DNA of 20,919 bases from a virus. Location of the stretch: positions 1 to 20,919 of the IMG/VR virus record IMGVR_UViG_3300030333_005218. One strand, 5' to 3'. The position numbers and the translations under genes were made by a program. The notes under the pieces were generated by a model. That model was not told the origin of the DNA, ran no database searches, and saw only the letters and a list, made by a program, of their open reading frames with translations. Of this stretch, positions 1 to 6,640 are shown one piece after another (the first letter of the stretch is position 1; every line of letters begins with the position of its first letter).

Positions 1-1023
1 AGCGTCGTTGGGGTAGCCAGACGAAGTAGTGTGGACACGACCGAGCGTTTAGATCAAAATATTAAAAATGTTAATTTCACTCTTGTTGAGGGTGACATTA
101 CAGATGGATTTTGTGTCTCGGATATCATAAACAAGTACGAGCCAGATGAAGTATATAATCTTGCTGCCCAGTCACATGTAGGCACATCTTTTAAACAGCC
201 GACACTAACTTGGGACGTTACAGCTGGAGGATGTCTAAATATACTGGAAGCGATTAGGGTATCGCCTAGATCCGAGGAAATTAGGTTTTACCAAGCCTCG
301 TCAAGTGAGATGTTTGGAAAAAACTTTACTTCTGTACCAGTTTCAGAAGACAGTGTAGGAGACAGCCTCGTTAAATCAGAAACAGGTGTCAATTATTTGA
401 AATACCAAGATGAAAATACGGCATTTGTTCCACAGTCACCCTATGCTATTGCTAAACTTGCCGCTCATCATTTGGTGAGAAATTATAGAGATAGTTATGG
501 CATACACGCCTCTAGCGGCATATTGTTCAACCATGAAAGCGAGCGACGGGGCGAAAACTTTGTTACTCGCAAAATAACCAAGTGGATCGGAAGATTTATA
601 GCTTCCGGCAGGGATGAAGATTTTCCTAAGCTGGGACTTGGAAACTTAAAAGCAAGGAGAGATTGGGGTCATGCAAAAGACTATGTGCGAGGGATGTGGC
701 TCATGCTGCAACAAGAAGAGCCAGACGATTATGTCATCGCTACTGGAGAAACACACAGTGTTGAAGAATTTTTGGAATACGCTTTTGAGCACGCTGGTCT
801 TGGTGATTGGGACGAGTACGTGTACATTGACCCTGAATTCTTTAGACCCGCTGAAGTTGATTACTTACTTGGTAACCCGTCCAAAGCAGCAGCAAAACTT
901 GGATGGAGACCAGAAATAAAATTTGAGGAACTAGCACAAAAAATGGTGGAGGCAGATATAGATGAGGAACTACGACGATCCGGTCTACAAGAGGTTTCGG
1001 ACGGATGTTTTGAAACGAGATAA
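1..1023 (+). CDS. gmd: GDP-mannose 4,6-dehydratase, 5'-truncated by window edge
   Basis: This NAD(P)-dependent short-chain dehydratase family converts GDP-mannose to GDP-4-keto-6-deoxymannose, the precursor of fucose, rhamnose or perosamine sugars. The frame is open from base 1 and already reads GVARRSS, a motif about 40 residues into the family, so the start and the glycine-rich nucleotide loop lie off the left edge; the GTG at 31 is not the start. Counting from base 1, I see NLAAQSHV, ASSSEMFG (S101 and E103 at the catalytic Thr/Glu positions) and YAIAK (Y148, K152; the YxxxK pair). About 23 residues separate these motifs beyond the spacing I recall for E. coli Gmd. The C-terminal EEL.QKMVEADI is typical. 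In a phage this is an auxiliary gene that probably alters host surface sugar or virion glycosylation (inference). Its last 62 nt overlap the HNH gene. Confidence 0.9.
   Translation, partial: SVVGVARRSSVDTTERLDQNIKNVNFTLVEGDITDGFCVSDIINKYEPDEVYNLAAQSHVGTSFKQPTLTWDVTAGGCLNILEAIRVSPRSEEIRFYQASSSEMFGKNFTSVPVSEDSVGDSLVKSETGVNYLKYQDENTAFVPQSPYAIAKLAAHHLVRNYRDSYGIHASSGILFNHESERRGENFVTRKITKWIGRFIASGRDEDFPKLGLGNLKARRDWGHAKDYVRGMWLMLQQEEPDDYVIATGETHSVEEFLEYAFEHAGLGDWDEYVYIDPEFFRPAEVDYLLGNPSKAAAKLGWRPEIKFEELAQKMVEADIDEELRRSGLQEVSDGCFETR
948..952 (+). promoter_or_regulatory. Shine-Dalgarno site of the HNH gene, inside gmd
   Basis: GGAGG lies 9 nt before the ATG at 962 and within the gmd coding frame. 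It supports genuine initiation of the HNH gene inside the upstream gene rather than at a later codon. Confidence 0.6.
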
Positions 1024-1219
1024 GTTTTGTTGTAAGATGTGCAAGACTAGCGGCAAAAAGAAAAAACTATACGTTCATCATATCAGAAAGTGGGCTAGCG
1101 CATCTTCATTAAGATTTGATGTAAGCAATGGAATAACACTATGTTATGATTGCCACAAAGAAGTGACAGGAAAAGAAACGCATTATGAGTCTTATTTGTT
1201 AGGATTGATAAATGGCTAA
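962..1219 (+). CDS. Small HNH endonuclease
   Basis: This 85-residue protein has a complete HNH (beta-beta-alpha metal) nuclease motif: CKMC near residue 25, VHHI near 44, the central Asn in SNGITLC near 57, and CYDCH near 63. The two CxxC pairs should bind a structural zinc, and the His-Asn-His set binds the catalytic metal. The N-terminal YDDPVYKRFRTDVLKRD is the usual helix leading into free-standing phage HNH proteins, so the ATG at 962 is preferred although it overlaps gmd by 62 nt. It overlaps the next gene by 8 nt. Small HNH proteins near terminase genes are needed for cos cleavage and packaging in HK97-like phages (known); a packaging role here is inference. A homing-type or general nicking enzyme is the alternative. 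Confidence 0.88.
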   Translation: MRNYDDPVYKRFRTDVLKRDKFCCKMCKTSGKKKKLYVHHIRKWASASSLRFDVSNGITLCYDCHKEVTGKETHYESYLLGLING

Positions 1220-1736
1220 GAAAAACATACCATCATATACAGTTATACAAGATACCAGAGAGCAGAAAGGTTGGTACTTCAAAGAGTACGACAAATGTGC
1301 AGGAATGGAATCTGGCACTCTAAAAACTGGGGACTATACCTTAAAAGGTTTTGAAGACATGGTATGTATAGAAAGAAAGTTCTCAATAGAAGAAATAGCC
1401 AATAATCTTGGTAGAAAAAAGAAAGCTTTTGATGCAGAGATGAAAAGGATTCAGGAGTTTCCTTTTAGGTATATAGTATGTGAATTTTCAATGACAGATC
1501 TAATAAATTATCCTAACTCTATATTTTCAGATGAGATGTGGCAAAGGAAGCCAGAATATGTCAAGGCTCAGGTGAGCAAACGCAAGATAACTGGAAAGTA
1601 TCTCTTGAAAGCGCTGATGGAGTATCAAATTTGGTACGGAATTAATATCCTTTTTTGTGATAATAAACAAAGTGCTTTTTTGACAGTTAACAGTATTTTC
1701 AAGAGGTTGAATGAGATGTTCCATGAATCGAACTAA
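1212..1736 (+). CDS. ERCC4-fold nuclease
   Basis: This 174-residue protein has the catalytic signature of the ERCC4/XPF-Mus81 nuclease domain: DTREQ at residues 14-18, GDY at 40-42 and ERK at 54-56, giving the V/I-ERKx(n)D-type metal site. No helicase or tandem helix-hairpin-helix domain is present, so it is a stand-alone nuclease as found in many phages and archaea. Members cut branched or flap DNA. Here it sits between HNH and ClpP-like genes directly upstream of the terminase, which suggests a role in resolving branched replicative DNA before packaging, or in recombination (inference). The start overlaps the HNH stop by 8 nt, with a weak AGG 8 nt upstream, so translational coupling is likely. 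Its end overlaps the next gene by up to 26 nt. Confidence 0.85.
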   Translation: MAKKNIPSYTVIQDTREQKGWYFKEYDKCAGMESGTLKTGDYTLKGFEDMVCIERKFSIEEIANNLGRKKKAFDAEMKRIQEFPFRYIVCEFSMTDLINYPNSIFSDEMWQRKPEYVKAQVSKRKITGKYLLKALMEYQIWYGINILFCDNKQSAFLTVNSIFKRLNEMFHESN

Positions 1737-2382
1737 CAGATCACATATATATTCAGCTTTATCGAATTGGCACGATTATGGTGTTCTTAGTCAAACAAGG
1801 GAAATATTTCTTGAGTCTGGCGATGAGGGCATAGGTTCAAAGCATGCCGTAGAATTTATCAAAAATCTTGTAATGCTAGAATCTCTTAACGACGACCCAA
1901 TTATTGTTCATCAGTATAATATCGGAGGCGATCAAAACGCTGGCTTTGCTATATACGATGCAATAAAGGCTAGCAAGTGTAAATTTCTATTTATTTGCTA
2001 TGGTTCTGCATCTTCTATGGGAAGTATTATTCCCCAAGCGGTAATAGGCAAAGGCCTGAGAGTCACACATCCTCATACAGAATGGTTGATACACGAGGGC
2101 TCTTGTGAGACTAGCGGGACAACAAAGCAGTTTATATCAAACGCTGAGGCCCTTAAGAGGTCAAAAGAACTAATGTACGATATATATGTAAATGCATGCA
2201 AGAAGGGAGCTAACTTTAAAGGCAAGAGTCCTACAGAGATAAAAGCAATCCTTAAACGAAGACTCAATGTAAAAGAAGACTGGATACTGGACGGACAGCA
2301 GGCTATTAACTATGGCTTCGCAGATGTATTGTTTGGCAAGGGCCAAAACACCTCGATTAAAAATATTATTAAGAGACTCTAA
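1711..2382 (+). CDS. ClpP-fold serine protease
   Basis: This 223-residue protein matches the ClpP/crotonase-fold peptidase family S14. NIGGDQNAGFAIYDAI (about 70-85) corresponds to the substrate-binding PGG strand of ClpP. GSASSMG (98-104) carries the nucleophile, probably S102. WLIHEG carries the catalytic His128. KEDWILDGQQAINYGFAD (188-205) carries the likely catalytic Asp190, so the triad looks intact. The family includes host-like ClpP and the S14 head-maturation proteases of some phages. A separate prohead protease is encoded at 6641, so this enzyme may process something else or act on host proteins (inference). I chose ATG 1711 because AGAGG lies 4 nt upstream; ATG 1723 is an alternative. 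Its stop overlaps the terminase start in TAATG. Confidence 0.82.
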   Translation: MRCSMNRTNRSHIYSALSNWHDYGVLSQTREIFLESGDEGIGSKHAVEFIKNLVMLESLNDDPIIVHQYNIGGDQNAGFAIYDAIKASKCKFLFICYGSASSMGSIIPQAVIGKGLRVTHPHTEWLIHEGSCETSGTTKQFISNAEALKRSKELMYDIYVNACKKGANFKGKSPTEIKAILKRRLNVKEDWILDGQQAINYGFADVLFGKGQNTSIKNIIKRL

Positions 2383-4382
2383 TGAAAAAAGAAAACATAG
2401 AAAAGATACTTCAAGATGCTTGGTTAGGAATCAATGTAGAAGAAGATGAGTTATTCAACCCTATGGATTTTTTATTCTACGATCAGGATAAAGATAAGAT
2501 GATCGAAAGAATAGCTTGGCTCATGATGAGACCTGAGTATTTCTCCTTTGTCTGTAAGTATGTTCTAAACATAGAAATTTCTCCTTTTCAGTCTTTAATA
2601 TTACAGGAGATGTGGAATAAGAAATTCCCAATGCTAATTGGTAGCCGTGGTATGGGTAAATCTTTTATACTATCTGTCTATCCTCTACTCCGAGCACTGT
2701 TCATGCCTAGAAGAAAGATTATCGTTGTCGGTGCGGCCTTTAGACAGTCTAAAGTTCTTTTTGAGTATATGGACACCATCTGGAAGAATGCGCCGATTCT
2801 GAGGGATCTGTGCGGCTCTAACAGTGGACCTAGAAGAGATGTCGATAGATGTGTGATGCATATTGGAGATAGCACTATAACATGTCTACCTCTTGGCGAC
2901 GGAAGTAAAATTCGTGGTCAACGTGCCAATGATATTATCGCTGACGAGTTTGCATCTATACCTCGTGACATATTTGAAAACGTCGTTGCCGGTTTTGCTG
3001 CAGTAGCCGCATCTCCGATAGAAAAAGTCAAGATGAAGGCAAAGAAAAAGAGAGCGGCGGAACTAGGTGTTGATTTTCATAACGACCAACCAAGAACTGA
3101 TGTATTTGACGACAAGTCAAACCAGATTATTCTTTCTGGAACAGCCTATTACGACTTCAATCACTTCGCTCAATACTGGAAAAGATATAAGGCTATTGTA
3201 GATAGTCAGGGGGATGAGTTCAAATTAAAGGAAGTGTTTGGCGACGATGTGCCCAAAGACTTTAATTGGAGAGATTATTCGGTCATAAGAATGCCTGTGA
3301 CCACCTTGCCAGAAGGTTTTATGGATGAGGGGCAGGTTAGTAGAGCCAGAGCTACAGTCCACTCTGGTATATTCCAAATGGAATATGGTGCATGTTTTAC
3401 GACAGACAGTCAGGGCTTTTTCAAGAGATCTCTTATAGAAGGATGCGTTGTCTCCGAGCAAGACCCGATAAAGTTTGGTGATGAGGAAATTTTCTTTGAG
3501 GCTAAACTTAAGGGAGATCCTAACAAAACATATGTATTCGGAGTTGACCCAGCTTCTGAAGTTGACAACTTTAGTATAGTAGTGTTGGAAATTGATGGCG
3601 TCCACAGAAAGATTGTACATTGCTGGACAACGAATAGAAAGCAGCACAGGGAGCAGCTTAAGACAAGCATAGCAGATGAAGACGATTTCTACTCATATTG
3701 TGCTAGAAAGATTAGAAACCTTATGAGGGTATTCCCGTGTGCTGAAATCGCTCTAGATGCTCAGGGTGGAGGTATAGCCGTAATGGAGGCGCTTCATGAT
3801 AAGGATAAGATTAGAGAGGGTGAAGTGGCTATATGGCCAGTTATCGACTACGATAAACCAAAAGATACTGACGATGAGCCCGGTTTGCATATCCTGAAGA
3901 TGTGCCAGTTCGCCAAGTCAGACTGGCTAGCAGAAGCTAATCACGGACTCAGAAAAGACTTTGAAGACAAATTAGTTTTGTTTCCAGCTTTTGACGCCGT
4001 TAGCCTCGGACTTTCTGCTGAAGAAGATAATATGATTGGCAGAACATACGACACTCTAGAAGATTGCGTAATGGAAATAGAAGAGCTGAAGAATGAGCTA
4101 TCTATGATTATAATGACACAGACTAGCACTGGTAGAGAAAGATGGGATACTCCTGAAATAAAGGTAGCTGCTGGCAAAAAGAGCAGAATGAGAAAAGACC
4201 GCTATTCATCATTAATAATGGCTAACATGTCAGCGAGAGAATTATCCGCTCATAAAACAGTGAAAACGTATGATCACTATGGGGGTTTTGCCGAAAGATC
4301 GTATATAATAAAGGAGGAAGATGACGGCCCTATGTATAAAGGACCAGCTTGGTTTACAGAAAATATGGGTGATGTTTATTAA
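2382..4382 (+). CDS. terL: Terminase large subunit (packaging ATPase-nuclease)
   Basis: The large terminase is the motor that pumps DNA into the prohead and cuts the concatemer. The 666 residues show an N-terminal ATPase: Walker A GSRGMGKS (87-94), an arginine-rich GSKIRGQRAN segment (174-183), Walker B DIIADEF (184-190) with catalytic E189, and the coupling motif LSGTAY (251-256). A C-terminal RNase H-like nuclease follows, with D389 in VFGVDPA and D459 in IALDAQGGG as likely metal ligands. An insert of Lys/Arg-rich sequence around 211-230 lies between Walker B and the coupling motif. Length is ordinary for large phages. It starts in TAATG with the ClpP-like gene, so the two are coupled. No small terminase subunit was recognised in the window. 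Confidence 0.95.
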   Translation: MKKENIEKILQDAWLGINVEEDELFNPMDFLFYDQDKDKMIERIAWLMMRPEYFSFVCKYVLNIEISPFQSLILQEMWNKKFPMLIGSRGMGKSFILSVYPLLRALFMPRRKIIVVGAAFRQSKVLFEYMDTIWKNAPILRDLCGSNSGPRRDVDRCVMHIGDSTITCLPLGDGSKIRGQRANDIIADEFASIPRDIFENVVAGFAAVAASPIEKVKMKAKKKRAAELGVDFHNDQPRTDVFDDKSNQIILSGTAYYDFNHFAQYWKRYKAIVDSQGDEFKLKEVFGDDVPKDFNWRDYSVIRMPVTTLPEGFMDEGQVSRARATVHSGIFQMEYGACFTTDSQGFFKRSLIEGCVVSEQDPIKFGDEEIFFEAKLKGDPNKTYVFGVDPASEVDNFSIVVLEIDGVHRKIVHCWTTNRKQHREQLKTSIADEDDFYSYCARKIRNLMRVFPCAEIALDAQGGGIAVMEALHDKDKIREGEVAIWPVIDYDKPKDTDDEPGLHILKMCQFAKSDWLAEANHGLRKDFEDKLVLFPAFDAVSLGLSAEEDNMIGRTYDTLEDCVMEIEELKNELSMIIMTQTSTGRERWDTPEIKVAAGKKSRMRKDRYSSLIMANMSARELSAHKTVKTYDHYGGFAERSYIIKEEDDGPMYKGPAWFTENMGDVY

Positions 4383-4385
4383 TTC

Positions 4386-4392
4386 TGTGTAT
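4386..4392 (+). promoter_or_regulatory. Candidate phage promoter motif TGTGTAT (copy 1)
   Basis: TGTGTAT preceded by TTC lies in the 59-nt gap between terminase and portal genes, 49 nt before the portal ATG. The same heptamer recurs in three of the four other gaps longer than 50 nt. It runs into an inverted repeat at 4391-4405. It does not match the sigma70 or T4 late consensus, so a promoter role is inference from position and recurrence. Confidence 0.45.
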
Positions 4393-4405
4393 TGTATATT
4401 ACAAT
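4391..4405. repeat. Inverted repeat ATTGTA-TAT-TACAAT
   Basis: A perfect 6-bp dyad with a 3-nt spacer overlaps the end of the candidate promoter motif upstream of the portal gene. It could be an operator-like half-site pair or a small 5' leader hairpin. Short AT-rich dyads also arise by chance, so confidence in function is low. Confidence 0.35.
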
Positions 4406-4441
4406 CCTATTACCAATACTATTGACTGAAAGGCAATCATA

Positions 4442-6559
4442 ATGAGCGATGACTTATACTTGACATGGGGAGATGATGGCGAAAGAGAACAAGCTTATAG
4501 TCAGTCTTCAGATAATATAAGTGCCTATGATGGCATACAAAAATCTTACGCTTATGATTACCGAACTTTTATAGATATCGAGTCTTCTCGATCTGTCAGA
4601 CCGAGTTTCTATAGGTCTGATTACGATGCGTTCCGTCCGGGAGAAGCCCTCCCCAAAAGACAGAAACGAATAATGAAGATGTGTATGCAAGCTTACGAAA
4701 AGGTTGGCATAGTTCGTAATGTCATTGACTTAATGGGAGACTTTGCCGGTCAGGGCCTTACACTTGTGCATCCGAATAAATCTATAGAAAGATTTTACAG
4801 GAAGTGGTTCGATCAAGTCAATGGAGCTGAAAGGTCAGAAAGATTTTTAAACTATCTATATAGATGCGGAAACGTAGTAGTCAAAAGACGAACAGCAAAG
4901 ATCAGCTCGAAAAGAGAACAGGAGTTAAAGAGAAGCACTGCAGCTCCAGATGTTAAGATTGATGATTTGGTTTTTTCTAAGAAAGAAGTGCCTTGGAAGT
5001 ATGATTTCTTAAACCCTCTAACGGTCTATGTCAAAAACAAGGATGACGCTTCTTTCACAGGAAAGTATGATTATGTATTGAGGGTCTCAAAAAACACAAT
5101 GAACTCTCTTAGTACCTATAAAGGTAGACTTGGAAATAGTGTTTCGCTTCCAACTGGTGTTTTGAATGGTCTTAATAAAGGCGAAAGAGACATTGTTCTA
5201 GACATGGACAAAGTAAGCATATACCATTATAAAAAAGACGACTGGAACTTCTGGTCCAATCCAATGATCTATGCTATTTTAGATGACATTATCATGCTAG
5301 AAAAGATGAAGTTAGCTGATTTAGCAGCTCTTGATGGAGCTATATCTAATGTTAGACTGTGGAGACTTGGGGATCTTGACAATAAAATTATTCCCACGAA
5401 GTCGGCAATTAATAAGCTTAGAGACATTCTTGCTAGTAATGTCGGTGGCGGTACAATGGACCTTGTGTGGGGTCCTGAAATTGACTTTAAAGAAAGCAAC
5501 TCTCAGGTCTTCAAGTTTTTAGGTGATCAGAAATATCAACCTGTACTGACTAGCATATATGCCGGTCTAGGGATTCCACCAACTCTTACTGGAGCTTCAG
5601 GCGCTGGCGGCTATAGCAATAACTATGTCAGTCTTAAAACACTTATAGAGAGATTAGAATATGGTAGAGAAATCTTGACCGAATTCTGGAAGCAAGAAAT
5701 AGAACTCGTCCAGAAAGCTATGGGCTTTAGATTTCCAGCACAAATTCACTTTGATTCTATTATTCTTTCAGACGAAGCAGCAGAAAAACAATTACTTATT
5801 CAGTTGGCCGACAGAGATATCATATCTCACGAAACTTTATTAGAAAGATTCCGTGAACTTCCAAGCATTGAAAGAATAAGAGTGAGAAGAGAAGGCAGAG
5901 AAAGAAATAACGATACAAACGCTCCAAAGAAAGCTGGTCCTTTCCACAATCCTCAACATAAAGAAGATGTTGCAAAGATAGCAATGACAAAAGATGTTCT
6001 TGATAACGAAGCATATCTAGAAAAAATTGGCCTACCTCCAGTAGAGGAAGAAGCGGTAGTTGAAGAAAGGCCAGCTCCGGAGCAGCAGCAAGAAGAAAAC
6101 TTTGAGCCCACACCAGAAAATCCTCAAGGTGGGAGACCAAAGAACGCTAGAGATGAACAGAAACGGAAGCAAAAAAGAGTACTGCCTAGAAGTGGAGAAG
6201 CATCTATAGACTTGAATAGTAGAACTTTATGGGCATATGAGGCCCAAAAAACAATCGCTGATCTGGTTACTCCTATGGCTTTAGATCACTTCGATAAAAA
6301 GAACGCTCGCAGCCTTACTAAATCTGAATTTGATCAGCTAGAGTACTTGAAGTTGTGCATACTTACTGGAACAAAACCATTCATGGAGATAACTCCAGAG
6401 GTAATAAAATCTATTGTAGATGCGAACACAAAACCCTCGGAAGCATTCACATCCTATGCCAATGAGCTGAAAGACAGCTTTACTAATTTACAAAATAGGA
6501 AGCCAACTATTGATGAAGTTAGATATATATACGCGTCCACATTCGCTACTCTATCCTAA
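4442..6559 (+). CDS. Portal protein
   Basis: The portal is the dodecameric ring at one capsid vertex through which DNA enters and to which the neck attaches. The 705-residue protein follows the terminase directly and has portal-type sequence: an N-terminal segment with VGIVRNVIDLMGDF near 88-102, a GNVVVKRR strand near 143-150, and the widely shared GIPPTLTG segment beginning at residue 377, followed by a helix with ERLEYGR. The C-terminal third is unusual: a Glu/Pro/Gln-rich linker (about 534-563) followed by a basic stretch (RPKNARDEQKRKQKR, about 565-580) and an extra helical domain to residue 705. GAAAGG at 4428-4433 is the ribosome binding site, 8 nt before the ATG. It probably heads its own transcript, given the upstream motif at 4386. 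Confidence 0.88.
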   Translation: MSDDLYLTWGDDGEREQAYSQSSDNISAYDGIQKSYAYDYRTFIDIESSRSVRPSFYRSDYDAFRPGEALPKRQKRIMKMCMQAYEKVGIVRNVIDLMGDFAGQGLTLVHPNKSIERFYRKWFDQVNGAERSERFLNYLYRCGNVVVKRRTAKISSKREQELKRSTAAPDVKIDDLVFSKKEVPWKYDFLNPLTVYVKNKDDASFTGKYDYVLRVSKNTMNSLSTYKGRLGNSVSLPTGVLNGLNKGERDIVLDMDKVSIYHYKKDDWNFWSNPMIYAILDDIIMLEKMKLADLAALDGAISNVRLWRLGDLDNKIIPTKSAINKLRDILASNVGGGTMDLVWGPEIDFKESNSQVFKFLGDQKYQPVLTSIYAGLGIPPTLTGASGAGGYSNNYVSLKTLIERLEYGREILTEFWKQEIELVQKAMGFRFPAQIHFDSIILSDEAAEKQLLIQLADRDIISHETLLERFRELPSIERIRVRREGRERNNDTNAPKKAGPFHNPQHKEDVAKIAMTKDVLDNEAYLEKIGLPPVEEEAVVEERPAPEQQQEENFEPTPENPQGGRPKNARDEQKRKQKRVLPRSGEASIDLNSRTLWAYEAQKTIADLVTPMALDHFDKKNARSLTKSEFDQLEYLKLCILTGTKPFMEITPEVIKSIVDANTKPSEAFTSYANELKDSFTNLQNRKPTIDEVRYIYASTFATLS

Positions 6560-6593
6560 CTTTTTAGCAAAAAACTATATAAAATTCTTTTTT

Positions 6594-6600
6594 TGTGTAT
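6594..6600 (+). promoter_or_regulatory. Candidate phage promoter motif TGTGTAT (copy 2)
   Basis: TGTGTAT directly follows a T-run (6588-6594) in the 81-nt gap after the portal gene, 40 nt before the ATG of the protease-scaffold gene. The T-rich lead-in and spacing match the copies at 9783 and 17695. Confidence 0.45.
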
Positions 6601-6617
6601 TATCCATTGTAGCCGAT

Positions 6618-6627
6618 ATTCTAGAAT
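6618..6627. repeat. 10-bp palindrome ATTCTAGAAT
   Basis: A perfect palindrome lies 17 nt after candidate promoter copy 2 and 13 nt before the protease-scaffold ATG. It might be an operator or leader element, but this is short and could be chance. Confidence 0.25.
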
Positions 6628-6640
6628 GGAATAAAAACAT

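Noticed and set aside
671-919. 82-aa plus-strand frame inside the dehydratase gene
   Set aside because: It lies wholly within a well-conserved gene, has no ribosome site of note and no recognisable domain.
3225-3647. 140-aa minus-strand frame opposite the terminase
   Set aside because: It is antisense to the conserved nuclease region, has no recognisable motif, and all other genes are on the plus strand.
4395-4402. TATATTAC, which resembles the phiKZ early promoter box
   Set aside because: A single occurrence within an inverted repeat in AT-rich DNA; the genes here are late structural genes.
6560-6594. Terminator after the portal gene
   Set aside because: There is a T-run, but upstream pairing is only A-T (TTTTT with AAAAA), with no GC stem.
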